From contig JAFWDD010000087.1 of NCBI GenBank assembly GCA_017534115.1, forward strand, positions 1-64,000: a DNA stretch of 64,000 bases, written 5' to 3'. Below, piece after piece: positions 17,319-25,456 of this stretch. Below the pieces are notes generated by a model that searched no databases, was not told the origin of the DNA, and was given only the letters and a program-made list of their open reading frames with translations. Within the stretch, counting starts at the first letter, position 1; each line of letters starts with the position of its first letter. The position numbers and the translations under genes were made by a program. Source of the DNA: Bacillota bacterium (GTDB lineage Bacteria; Bacillota; Clostridia; Lachnospirales; Anaerotignaceae).

Positions 17319-18407
17319 TTAGTGTTGTCTTCTTCTGCTTGGTGTATAGATGAAATCAGGGATACTGATACCGCCGTTTTCGTCATCCACGAAAGAGAAG
17401 CTCTTTTTCTTTTCTGTTTCCGTGGGTGCTGAAACTGTAGAAACGAGTTTTGAATCGCTTATATCAAGACCTGTAGCGATTACAGTAACGATAACTTCAT
17501 CATTGAGGTTTTCATTAATGGATGTACCGAAGATAATGTCTGCATCGGGGTCGATTGAAGCCTGAATAAGATCTGCGGCTTCGCTTGCTTCCAGAAGACC
17601 TAAATCGCTGTCTCCGCAAACATTGATAAGTACGCTTCTTGCACCTTCAATAGTGGTTTCAAGAAGAGGACTTTCGATAGCGGCTTTAGCAGCCATTTCA
17701 GCTTTGTTTTCGCCTGAACCGTAACCGATACCCATATGAGCGATGCCCTGGTTTTCCATAATTGTGCGGACATCGGCAAAGTCAAGGTTGATTACGCCGG
17801 GTTTGGAAATAAGATCTGAAATACCCTGAACGCCTTGTCTTAAAATTTCATCTGCTTTTTTGAAAGCGTCATTTATAGATGTCTTTTTGTCGATAACGCT
17901 TAAAAGTTTCTGATTGGGAATTATAATAAGTGTATCAACATTTTTTCTGAGCTCAATAATACCTTTTTCCGCTGCAGCCATACGTTTTTTACCTTCGAAG
18001 TTGAAGGGTTTTGTAACAACGCCTACAGTAAGTATTCCAAGGTTTTTGGAAATAGCGGCAATTTTGGGAGCAGCGCCAGTACCTGTTCCGCCGCCCATAC
18101 CGGCTGTAACGAATACCATATCAGCATCCTCAAGAACTCCTGTGATTGCTTCCTGAGATTCGTCAACAGAACGTTCTCCGATTTCGGGATTTCCGCCTGC
18201 ACCCAAGCCTTTTGTAAGCTTTTCACCAATTTGTATTCTTAAGGGAGAATGGGATTGTTCAAGAACCTGAGCATCAGTATTTACTGCAATAAATTCTACG
18301 CCTTCTACCTTATCATCAATCATTCTTTCGACAGCATTGTTTCCGCCGCCGCCAACACCAATAACTTTAATTTTTGCAACTGTATTTTGTCTTTCAAACT
18401 CGAGCAA
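17319..18407 (-). CDS. ftsZ: Cell division protein FtsZ
   Basis: FtsZ is the tubulin-like GTPase that forms the division ring. The 362-aa protein has the nucleotide-binding start [18 protein letters not shown], the tubulin signature [10 protein letters not shown], and the T7 synergy-loop Asp in [13 protein letters not shown] short variable linker is followed by the C-terminal tail [14 protein letters not shown], which replaces the usual IPxFLRRR-like peptide. The start is TTG at 18407, preceded by AGGAGGGG. A promoter at 18449-18477 separates it from ftsQ. Its membrane anchor SepF is encoded at 42 kb. Confidence 0.97.
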   Translation of the reverse strand: MLEFERQNTVAKIKVIGVGGGGNNAVERMIDDKVEGVEFIAVNTDAQVLEQSHSPLRIQIGEKLTKGLGAGGNPEIGERSVDESQEAITGVLEDADMVFVTAGMGGGTGTGAAPKIAAISKNLGILTVGVVTKPFNFEGKKRMAAAEKGIIELRKNVDTLIIIPNQKLLSVIDKKTSINDAFKKADEILRQGVQGISDLISKPGVINLDFADVRTIMENQGIAHMGIGYGSGENKAEMAAKAAIESPLLETTIEGARSVLINVCGDSDLGLLEASEAADLIQASIDPDADIIFGTSINENLNDEVIVTVIATGLDISDSKLVSTVSAPTETEKKKSFSFVDDENGGISIPDFIYTPSRRRQH

Positions 18408-18448
18408 AGAAATCCCCTCCTACTAATGACGTATATAATATTTTTTTA

Positions 18449-18477
18449 ATTATACATTATTATTAACAATATTTCCA
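18449..18477 (-). promoter_or_regulatory. SigA-type promoter of ftsZ
   Basis: On the minus strand, TGGAAA (18477-18472), a 17-bp spacer and TATAAT (18454-18449). The predicted start is near 18442, giving a leader of about 35 nt. It allows ftsZ to be expressed apart from murA-ftsQ. Confidence 0.75.
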
Positions 18478-18572
18478 TAGGAAATTTCGCAAAAAACGAA
18501 AAAATTTTTATAAATTTAAATTTTTTTGCGGAATAATCCGATTTTTCAGCGTAAAGGATTAAGAATAATCAA

Positions 18573-19469
18573 TTATGTCATGTATTTAAAAACTATCTGT
18601 GAGTCTATATCGCTTAAATCCAGAGTACCGATCGCCTCAGGGCTTATATTCGGAATAATAGCCGTAAGGGTACGGATTTTTTCGTCCATCCTCAATGTGG
18701 AGCCAAGAGTTATCTCCGCATTGTTTATCTTCGCGGTAATGTTGTCTATGTCCGAAACATTCAGATTAATGGTATATCCCGACAGGTTATATTTTTCCAT
18801 AAGCTGAGAAATACTTACAGCCGCCGCAAGGGAAGAAGTGTTCTCAACGGAAATAACATTTCCCAGGCTGTACTCGGAAAACTCCAGCCCTTCAATAATG
18901 GGCGATGCTGTGTTGGGAGTTTCCTCAATATCAAGTACACGGCCGTGCTGGTCTATATAGAGATAGGAGCCGTCTTTCAGTATGTTTCCTCTTACCTTTC
19001 TTTCCTCTACGGTTATTATTACCGTGCCGGGAAGAGAGATGCTTATTTTTCCGTGTTCGATATAAGGGTTTGCCTTCAGCTTTTTATTTCCGGACATGAG
19101 TTTGGCTCTGAATATGTTCATGCCTTCCTTAAATCCCAGGACATTCAGAAGCTCTTCCTTGGTATAGTTTTCAGAAACATTGGATTTGAATTCTCTTACG
19201 GCGAAAATGGGCGAGGCCATAATGGCTGCGATAATGCACACCAATATAAATATGCCGAAAGGACGAATCCTTTTTCTCTTTCTGCGGAGACGCCGTTTTC
19301 TCTGTACTTCATCCAGCGGAGCGGATTCCTCCGGCTCTGCCTTCAGTTCTTCCGGCATTCTGGAAAGAACGTCTTCCTGCTCATTTTCGGTATATCCGCT
19401 TTCATCAGAGTCATTTTTTTCATCATTTAAATGTTTTTCCAAAATATCATTAATATAATCATCATTCAT
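18573..19469 (-). CDS. ftsQ: Cell division protein FtsQ/DivIB
   Basis: Septal membrane protein linking FtsL/FtsB (DivIC) to the divisome. The 298-aa protein has an acidic cytoplasmic tail (1-75), a basic RRLRRKRKRIR stretch, one membrane helix (about 90-112), a POTRA domain (about 113-185, SPIFAVREFKSNVSENYTKEE) and the FtsQ beta domain. ATG at 19469 has AGAGGAA upstream and lies 10 bases after the murA stop. A longer frame reads back into murA and is rejected. The order murA-ftsQ-ftsZ is a remnant of the division and cell-wall cluster. Confidence 0.9.
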   Translation of the reverse strand: MNDDYINDILEKHLNDEKNDSDESGYTENEQEDVLSRMPEELKAEPEESAPLDEVQRKRRLRRKRKRIRPFGIFILVCIIAAIMASPIFAVREFKSNVSENYTKEELLNVLGFKEGMNIFRAKLMSGNKKLKANPYIEHGKISISLPGTVIITVEERKVRGNILKDGSYLYIDQHGRVLDIEETPNTASPIIEGLEFSEYSLGNVISVENTSSLAAAVSISQLMEKYNLSGYTINLNVSDIDNITAKINNAEITLGSTLRMDEKIRTLTAIIPNISPEAIGTLDLSDIDSQIVFKYMT

Positions 19470-19479
19470 TATTATTCCT

Positions 19480-20733
19480 CTAATCTGTAAGACGAATTGC
19501 GGCACCTGCGAGACGGAGCTTTCTTTCAATATTCTGGTATCCTCGTTCCACAAATTCGCTGCCTTCCACAACAGACATGCCTTTTGCCGAAAGAGCGGCT
19601 ATTATTAGTGCGGCTCCGCACCTGAGATCCGAAGCCCGGACATTTCCTGCCTTAAGGTATGGAACGCCTTTAATTGTAAATCGGTTTTCATCCAGAGTTA
19701 TGTCCGCTCCCAGTTTTTTTAATTCCTCAGCGTGCAAAAACCTCGATTCAAATACCGTTTCAATAATAATACTTAATCCCGGGGCAGTTGTCAATAAGGA
19801 CATCATTTGCGGCTGTAAATCTGTGGGGAAAGCGGGATACGCTCCCGTAGAGATGACATGAGGCGAAAGACGGATTTTCTTTGCGTTGATATATATGCCT
19901 GATTTGTCATGAATAATCACGGCTCCGCATTTCTCAAGGATACGGCAGAGCTGTCTTGTGTGGTCATATCTTGCGTTTTTCAGAAAGACTTCGCCTTTTG
20001 TGGCTGCCGCGGCAATGAGAAATGTTCCTGCCTCTATCCTGTCCGGAATGATTTTATACTCCGTCCCGTGGAGAGATGCGACTCCTTTGGAAATGATTTT
20101 TGACGTTCCGGCGCCTGTAATCTTTGCTCCCATGGAGTTAAGAAAATCCTGAAGGTCTACAATTTCCGGCTCTCTGGCGGCATTTTGTATGACCGTTTCG
20201 CCTTTGGCAAGGACCGACGCTATCATTATGTTTTCCGTAGCTCCCACGCTGGGGAATTTCAGGACTATCTCCTCTCCGGAAAGATTTTTGGCCGATGCGC
20301 TGATAATTCCGTGGGTTGTGGAAAACGCGGTGTTCATCATGGAAAGTGCGTCAATATGGAAATCTATGGGTCTTCTGCCTATCCGGCATCCTCCGGGAGC
20401 GGAGATTTTCGCCTTGCCGAAAGTTCCCAGCAAAGCGCCCAGAAATATTATGGAGCCTCTGTATTTATCTGCCGGACCGTCGGTTAAATTGTAGTTATTT
20501 ATATTAGATGAATCAACGGTCAAAGCATTTCCTTTCCATTTGATTTCGGCGCCGATTTTTTGCAGAAGAAGAGCCGCGTTTTCAACGTCTTTTATCCGAG
20601 GGCAGTTTTTAACAGTACATTTGTCTCTGCAGAGAATGCAGGCGGCAAGAATCGGCAGAGCGGCGTTTTTGCTTCCGCTTACGGATATCTTACCTGTAAG
20701 TGTTCTTCCGCCTTCTATGATGAACTTTCCCAT
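19480..20733 (-). CDS. murA: UDP-N-acetylglucosamine 1-carboxyvinyltransferase
   Basis: MurA transfers enolpyruvate from PEP to UDP-GlcNAc, the first committed step of peptidoglycan synthesis. The 417-aa length is typical. The start GKFIIEGGRTLTGKISVSGSKNAALP carries the conserved Lys/Asn pair, and the active-site loop APGGCRIGRRPID contains the catalytic Cys (fosfomycin target). An FPTDLQPQ motif with the conserved Asp is present. The ATG follows AAGGCGG. It is transcribed with ftsQ. murB, the next enzyme in the pathway, begins at 63.3 kb. Confidence 0.96.
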   Translation of the reverse strand: MGKFIIEGGRTLTGKISVSGSKNAALPILAACILCRDKCTVKNCPRIKDVENAALLLQKIGAEIKWKGNALTVDSSNINNYNLTDGPADKYRGSIIFLGALLGTFGKAKISAPGGCRIGRRPIDFHIDALSMMNTAFSTTHGIISASAKNLSGEEIVLKFPSVGATENIMIASVLAKGETVIQNAAREPEIVDLQDFLNSMGAKITGAGTSKIISKGVASLHGTEYKIIPDRIEAGTFLIAAAATKGEVFLKNARYDHTRQLCRILEKCGAVIIHDKSGIYINAKKIRLSPHVISTGAYPAFPTDLQPQMMSLLTTAPGLSIIIETVFESRFLHAEELKKLGADITLDENRFTIKGVPYLKAGNVRASDLRCGAALIIAALSAKGMSVVEGSEFVERGYQNIERKLRLAGAAIRLTD

Positions 20734-20904
20734 ATCAAAACCGCCTTTTTACATAAATATCCTTCATATTATGCGGGTTTTGAGATAAGGTTACTTTTCC
20801 GGAAATTAATAATAAATTTCCAGAATATTTATTTTTTGTTCACACTGCGTTCAAAAAAGGGTTGTAAAATAAAATCATCCAGGGAACAAAGGAGGTACAT
20901 ACAG

Positions 20905-22503
20905 ATGGATAATGGATTTGACGAAAGAAATAATGAATTCGGGGAAAATGAAAATACAGAAAATAACTCCGGCGCGGAAAATGTGTCGGGAAACAGTTTT
21001 GAAAACCAATATTCTAATGCGAACGGAAATGAGGAAACGTCCTATAACGGAGAAAATTCCGAACCGGTAAAGGATGCGGAGCACGCAGATGATTCCTTTG
21101 TATTTGATGAAGATATTATAGACGGCACCGTGGACGAAGAGCCTTTTGAGCCGGAATCCTATGAAGATATGGAGGATGAGGGAACCAAGGCGGCATATAA
21201 CAAAACGGAAGAATTTGCCCGCAGAAGAAATGCCGAAAGATCCAATGCGGAAAGATATAACTCAAACAGATACGAAGAAGAAATAAAGGAGCCCAAGCCT
21301 AAGAAGAATTCCGGCAGCGGATGGAAGAAAGCGATTGCTGTTGCGGTCATCATAGGTATTCTGGGAGGACTTTTTTCCGGCATAGGTTACGGACTGGCCA
21401 CAAGAAATAAAAAGAACAAAGAAAAAGAAATTGTTCTTCAAGAGAATGCGCAGGAGTCTTCGGGGGATAATATTGAATCAAAGGAAACTCCAAGGCTTAT
21501 AATGCCTAAAGACGGCAATGTCGGTTCAAGTACTTCAAAGGAAATAATCAGAAATGTAGCTCCCGCAGTAGTAAATATAAATGTTGAGGCTCAGGGAACA
21601 ACAACATACTGGGGAATGTATGAGGTGCCTTACAGTTATCAGGGAGCCGGTTCAGGGGTTATTTTCAGCGAAAGCGAAGACGAGGTATATATTATAACAA
21701 ACAGCCATGTTATTGCCGGAATGAACAAGATTTATATAACTCTTGACGAGGCGGAAAATATTCCCGCGGTAATCATAGGCAACAACAGCGAATCAGAGAT
21801 TGCTGTTCTGTCCATGTCAAAAGCGGATCTTAAGGAGCAGGGCGTTGAAAACGTAACCATCGCGACACTTGGCGATTCTGATGCCCTTGAAGTAGGGGAT
21901 CCTGTTATTGCTATCGGCAACGCGCTTGGTTTAGGAAAAGTAAGCACAGGAGGAATGGTCAGCGCCATAAGCAAAACAATAGATATAGAAGGCAAAACTC
22001 TTGAAGTGATTCAGACAGACGCGGCCATCAACGAAGGCAACAGTGGCGGCGCTCTTGTAAATGAATACGGCGAGGTAATAGGAATAAATACAGCGAAATC
22101 CATGAATTATTCCTACCAGACAAGCACAGAAGGCATGGGATACGCAATTCCCATAAACACAGCAAAACCTATTATTGAAAATCTTCTTGAAGAAGGAACA
22201 GGAGAAAAGCCTTACCTCGGTATAGTAGGTCAGAGTGTAACAGATGATCTTGCAAAGCTTTACGGCCTTCCCATCGGAGTTTACATCGCTCAGGTTCTTG
22301 AAGGCGGAGCGGCTGACAATGGCGGAATAGAAGAAGGAGACGTAATCATCGAATTCAACGGGGAAAAGATCGCGGACATGGAAGCTCTTGTATCGGAGCT
22401 TAAGGAAACCAATGTAGGCGACAAGGTTAAGGTAAAATTAATAAGAGACGGTGAAACCGTGGATATCAAAGTAACAATCGCCGATGCGAACGCAAGACAA
22501 TAA
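20905..22503 (+). CDS. Membrane-anchored HtrA-like serine protease with Glu at the catalytic Asp position
   Basis: HtrA/DegP-family protease for envelope protein quality control. The 532-aa protein has a long acidic cytoplasmic region (1-140), one membrane helix (about 142-168), a trypsin-like domain (about 210-420) and one PDZ domain (about 425-525). His268 (TNSHVI) and Ser380 (GNSGGAL) are present. The residue 30 positions after the His, where the family has Asp in a DxAVL motif, is Glu298 (ESEIAVL). The ATG at 20905 is set by GGAGG at 20891-20895; a longer frame runs back into murA and is rejected. Confidence 0.9.
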   Translation: MDNGFDERNNEFGENENTENNSGAENVSGNSFENQYSNANGNEETSYNGENSEPVKDAEHADDSFVFDEDIIDGTVDEEPFEPESYEDMEDEGTKAAYNKTEEFARRRNAERSNAERYNSNRYEEEIKEPKPKKNSGSGWKKAIAVAVIIGILGGLFSGIGYGLATRNKKNKEKEIVLQENAQESSGDNIESKETPRLIMPKDGNVGSSTSKEIIRNVAPAVVNINVEAQGTTTYWGMYEVPYSYQGAGSGVIFSESEDEVYIITNSHVIAGMNKIYITLDEAENIPAVIIGNNSESEIAVLSMSKADLKEQGVENVTIATLGDSDALEVGDPVIAIGNALGLGKVSTGGMVSAISKTIDIEGKTLEVIQTDAAINEGNSGGALVNEYGEVIGINTAKSMNYSYQTSTEGMGYAIPINTAKPIIENLLEEGTGEKPYLGIVGQSVTDDLAKLYGLPIGVYIAQVLEGGAADNGGIEEGDVIIEFNGEKIADMEALVSELKETNVGDKVKVKLIRDGETVDIKVTIADANARQ

Positions 22504-22544
22504 TTGTTTGAAATCATTCAAGCTCACCTATAAAATACAAAAAA

Positions 22545-22584
22545 CCTCGGGCAGAGGAATAAGACCCAAATGCCCGGGGTTTTA
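22545..22584. terminator. Bidirectional intrinsic terminator (htrA / sigK 3' half)
   Basis: CCTCGGGCA (22545-22553) pairs with TGCCCGGGG (22571-22579), with one G-T pair. A T-rich tract follows on the plus strand and a run of A precedes it. It can therefore stop transcripts from both convergent genes. Confidence 0.8.
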
Positions 22585-22589
22585 TGTTT

Positions 22590-22949
22590 TTACTCAATAA
22601 ATACCTTTTGTAGCTTCTGCACAGACTTTTTCTCTATTCTGGATATATATGAGCGGGAAACTCCCAAAATCTCCGCAATACTTTTCTGGGTCATTTCCTT
22701 TGAGTTATAAAGTCCGTATCTCAGGCAGATAACGGTTTTTTCTCTGGGAGTCAGGACCTCGTCGATTTTATCGTAAAGCTTCCGGCTCTGGATTTTTTTG
22801 TCCACAAAATCTATGACGGAATCGGCGTCGGTGCAGTAAACATCCAGAAGAGTCAGCTCGTTTCCTTCTCCGTCGGAGCCTATGGCTTCCTGAAAATAAA
22901 CCTGATTTGCAGTTTTTTTGGCTGCTCTCAATGTCATGAGTATTTCATT
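22590..22949 (-). CDS. sigK: sigK 3' half (regions 3-4), separated from its 5' half by an element
   Basis: C-terminal half of the late mother-cell sigma factor. From the junction codon AAT (22949-22947) it reads NEILMTLRAAKKTANQVYF, the expected continuation of region 2. It ends with a region-4 helix-turn-helix (TQKSIAEILGVSRSYISRIEKK). There is no start codon or ribosome binding site at the junction. The longer open frame that runs on to 23036 only reads through the recombinase gene in another frame. It supplies 118 residues beyond the shared Asn. Joined to the half at 25.5-25.8 kb it gives 223 aa. The frame is intact, so it appears to be functional once rearranged. Confidence 0.9.
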   Translation of the reverse strand, partial: NEILMTLRAAKKTANQVYFQEAIGSDGEGNELTLLDVYCTDADSVIDFVDKKIQSRKLYDKIDEVLTPREKTVICLRYGLYNSKEMTQKSIAEILGVSRSYISRIEKKSVQKLQKVFIE

Positions 22950-22958
22950 TGCTATTCT
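22946..22958. other. Left attachment site of the sigK element
   Basis: Core CATT (22946-22949) lies next to GCTATTCT (22951-22958), which is inverted at the other end. The recombinase stop codon begins 2 bases inside the core. Outside the core lies sigK codon sequence GAAATACTC (minus strand). Confidence 0.75.
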
Positions 22959-24385
22959 CTCCAAAAGTCCGGTTTTTCCCTGAAGACAACGCAAGCTCTG
23001 TTTCCGTAAAATGTCACTTTCTTTATAACAGACCACAGAATATTTCTTTTCTCTCTTAGGGTAAGATTTTCGAACATATATTCAAATGAAATAAGGCGGT
23101 TAATGTTTTTTTCAGCAAATTCCATATTTTTCTCATGTGTTTCAAAGGATTTTGATTTCGTCAAAGACTTCTTATATGCCTGTATTTTCCTTACCAGCAG
23201 ATTTGCGTCCTCAGGAATTCTGAAAACTTCCGAAAGCACGGATTCATCCAAATCTCTTCCCTTGGCGTTTGATGCCGAGCAAAGAGTTTTACGGCTTTTT
23301 TCCTTTTGGGTACATATATATGAAAATCCGTATTTCCCATTTGTTTTCGGACGCATTTTGCTTCCGCATTCTCCGCAGAATAAAATTCCGGAAAGAAGAG
23401 CTCTGCTTTCAGAAGGCGTTTTCGAATGTGTTTTCTGTTCGAGAATTCTGTTTGCCTTAATCCAGACTTTTCCGGAAATTATACCCTTGTGATTTCCGAC
23501 GGCAACTATCCATAAATCGGGCGGATTCTGCTTATTTGCCTTGCCGTGACGCTGAATCGTCCTGTTATATACGGATAAACCTTTTGACCCGTCAAATTGT
23601 GGTTTTTCAGAAAAAATATTTGCCCCGATTCCTGATAAAAAATCCCATGCGTCGGCATCCGCTGTCATATAAACCGGATTTGAAAGAATATTTTTGATTG
23701 TAAAGGCGGAAAAATGCTTTCCGTTTCTTGTTGAATATCCTTTTTGCAAAAGATATTCTCTTACAGAGGAAACGGACTTGCTTTCTATAAATTTGCGAAA
23801 AATCAATTCAACAGTTTCCGTTTCTTCCGGAACATTTTTCAATACAAAAAGCCTTTTGGATTTCCCGCTGTTTGAATGGTAATCTATTTTCTGGGATACA
23901 AATCCGAAGGGTGTCACTCCGCCCAGCCAGCGGCCGGTTTTTGCCAGCTCTTTCATGTTATCTTTTATCCTTTCGGAAATGGTTTCTCTTTCCAGTTGTG
24001 AAAACACGGAAGAAATGTACATCATGGCTCTTCCGGCAGGCGAGGAAGTGTCGAAATTTTCCTTTATGGAGATGAATTTTATGCCCAGAGAATCGAATTT
24101 TTCCGTAAGCACAGCGAAATCGCGGATATTACGGCTTATTCTGTCCAAACGGTATACGATTATATACGAAAAAATTCCTTTTTCTGCCTGACGCATCATT
24201 TCTGAAAATCCCGGACGGTCCAGGGATTTGCCTGAAAATCCCTCATCCTCATATATAAATATGTCTCCATCCTTTCCGTCCAATACGTTTTTTATGTAAT
24301 CAATGCAGAGAGAAATCTGGCTTTTGATACTTTCTCCTTTTTGAGTATATTTTGATTTTCGGGAGTAGACAGCAAATTTTGCCAT
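22952..24385 (-). CDS. Large serine recombinase (SpoIVCA-like) of the sigK element
   Basis: The 477-aa enzyme should excise the element and rebuild sigK. The resolvase domain (1-150) has nucleophile Ser11 in YSRKS, the EDEGFSGKSLDRPGF segment, the YRLDRISRN arginines and the SVFSQLERETISERI helix. A recombinase domain and a zinc ribbon follow (FCGECGSKM ... CTQKEKSRKTLC), then a coiled region. The ATG at 24385 has GAGGAA upstream; an upstream frame is rejected. The gene ends 2 bases inside the attachment core. CATAGAAT (24419-24412, minus) resembles a SigE -10 element but lacks a convincing -35. The mother-cell role is inferred from location. Confidence 0.92.
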   Translation of the reverse strand: MAKFAVYSRKSKYTQKGESIKSQISLCIDYIKNVLDGKDGDIFIYEDEGFSGKSLDRPGFSEMMRQAEKGIFSYIIVYRLDRISRNIRDFAVLTEKFDSLGIKFISIKENFDTSSPAGRAMMYISSVFSQLERETISERIKDNMKELAKTGRWLGGVTPFGFVSQKIDYHSNSGKSKRLFVLKNVPEETETVELIFRKFIESKSVSSVREYLLQKGYSTRNGKHFSAFTIKNILSNPVYMTADADAWDFLSGIGANIFSEKPQFDGSKGLSVYNRTIQRHGKANKQNPPDLWIVAVGNHKGIISGKVWIKANRILEQKTHSKTPSESRALLSGILFCGECGSKMRPKTNGKYGFSYICTQKEKSRKTLCSASNAKGRDLDESVLSEVFRIPEDANLLVRKIQAYKKSLTKSKSFETHEKNMEFAEKNINRLISFEYMFENLTLREKRNILWSVIKKVTFYGNRACVVFREKPDFWRE

Positions 24386-24490
24386 GGGATTTCCTCGAAA
24401 GACATTTTTATATTCTATGAAAGTCTGTTTTTCGGGATACATTAAAATCAGCAGGAATATAAATATGTAAATTTGAGGAAAGGTGATCTT

Positions 24491-24673
24491 ATGGAAATCA
24501 GAATTGAGGTATATGGAGGATCTAATAAAAATATAAAAAAGACGAAAACTCTCATACACTGGGAGCTTATAAAAGATTATGCGGAGACGGCCAATCTGAA
24601 TACAAAAGAGAAAATACTGCTTAGCGAAAGCCTTATAGACGCGCTTAATAAAGGCCGGCCTGATTCTCCATAG
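24491..24673 (+). CDS. 60-aa protein of unknown function inside the sigK element
   Basis: I do not recognise this protein. The start is ATG at 24491 with AAAGGTGA just upstream. It is divergent from the recombinase. The product has a short beta-like start (MEIRIEVYGG) followed by a charged helical part (LNTKEKILLSESLIDALNKG). The latter faintly recalls the Ser-x-x-Leu-Asp helix of Spo0E-type phosphatases, but the Asp is one position off, so no function is assigned. The good ribosome binding site and sense strand shared with the MgtC gene suggest a real cargo gene. Confidence 0.6.
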   Translation: MEIRIEVYGGSNKNIKKTKTLIHWELIKDYAETANLNTKEKILLSESLIDALNKGRPDSP

Positions 24674-24694
24674 CGCATATACAGAAACTTAACT

Positions 24695-24703
24695 TGATAT
24701 AAT
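24695..24703 (+). promoter_or_regulatory. Extended -10 promoter of the MgtC-family gene
   Basis: TG (24695-24696), one base, then TATAAT (24698-24703); the -35 region is weak. The predicted start is near 24710, 48 nt before the ATG. It would let this cargo gene be expressed in vegetative cells. Confidence 0.55.
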
Positions 24704-24757
24704 GAGATTTTTATTGTATAAATGAATTAAGGATATTTTATGAAGGGAGCGGTAATT

Positions 24758-25456
24758 ATGTTGGATGTATCACCTGTGCTTACATATAAAGAAATAATAA
24801 TAAGAATAGTCTGCTCCCTTATTGTGGGCATAATAATCGGAGTGGAAAGGGAAAACAAGCACCACGCTGCGGGAACCAGAACACATATGCTGGTTTCCAT
24901 GGGTTCCTGTATTGCAATGCTCACCAATATAGTACTTATCAATACATACAGCTCCGCTGTTGATCCGGGAAGATTCGGCGCGGCGGTTATTTCGGGCATA
25001 GGTTTTATCGGCGCGGGAACGATTGTCCATGATAAGTTTTCCGCAAAAGGTCTTACTACTGCCGCTGGTGTTTGGGCCGCTGCCTGTCTGGGTATTGCAT
25101 CCGGCGCGGGCTTCTGGCAGATCGCCATTGCCGGAGCAGTTGTGGTATTTATCATACTTTCAGTTATTTACAGTATCCAAAAAAAAGTTTTCGGAATGAG
25201 ATCCTCTCAGGTGACTCTTTATCTGAAGTGCGGCAACGCTGTGGAAGCCATGAGCTTTTTGAACGATGTTTTCGCAAAGAACAAGATCAATATATCCAAT
25301 ATAAAAGTCTCAGATGACGGCGAATCTAAAAGCATGGAGATAGACTTTAAATTCGGCGGCGTTCACCAGAAGGAAAGCATGAGCGATATTCTTGTGAGTT
25401 TAAGCGAAAATGACAACATAAAAGAAGTATATATTAATTACGGAGATGAAATTTAA
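24758..25456 (+). CDS. MgtC/SapB family membrane protein, cargo of the sigK element
   Basis: The 232-aa protein has the MgtC membrane domain of about five helices (1-140) with the signatures [19 protein letters not shown] and [12 protein letters not shown], and a C-terminal ACT-like soluble domain (about 150-232). MgtC proteins are linked to growth in low magnesium and to control of membrane energetics. The ATG at 24758 has AAGGGAG upstream; an ATG 18 bases earlier lacks a site. It lies between the recombinase and the sigK 5' half, so excision would remove it from the mother-cell chromosome. Such cargo is unexpected in a skin element. Confidence 0.9.
   Translation: MLDVSPVLTYKEIIIRIVCSLIVGIIIGVERENKHHAAGTRTHMLVSMGSCIAMLTNIVLINTYSSAVDPGRFGAAVISGIGFIGAGTIVHDKFSAKGLTTAAGVWAAACLGIASGAGFWQIAIAGAVVVFIILSVIYSIQKKVFGMRSSQVTLYLKCGNAVEAMSFLNDVFAKNKINISNIKVSDDGESKSMEIDFKFGGVHQKESMSDILVSLSENDNIKEVYINYGDEI

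Noticed and set aside
19470-19571. N-terminal extension of FtsQ
   Set aside because: It overlaps the 3' end of murA on the same strand in another frame. ATG at 19469 has its own ribosome binding site.
20560-20904. N-terminal extension of the HtrA protein into the murA gene
   Set aside because: It runs antisense through murA coding sequence, and GGAGG plus ATG at 20905 gives a normal start.
22590-23036. The open frame to 23036 as a complete small sigma-factor gene
   Set aside because: Its first 29 codons overlap the recombinase gene in another frame, have no ribosome binding site and do not resemble sigma region 2.
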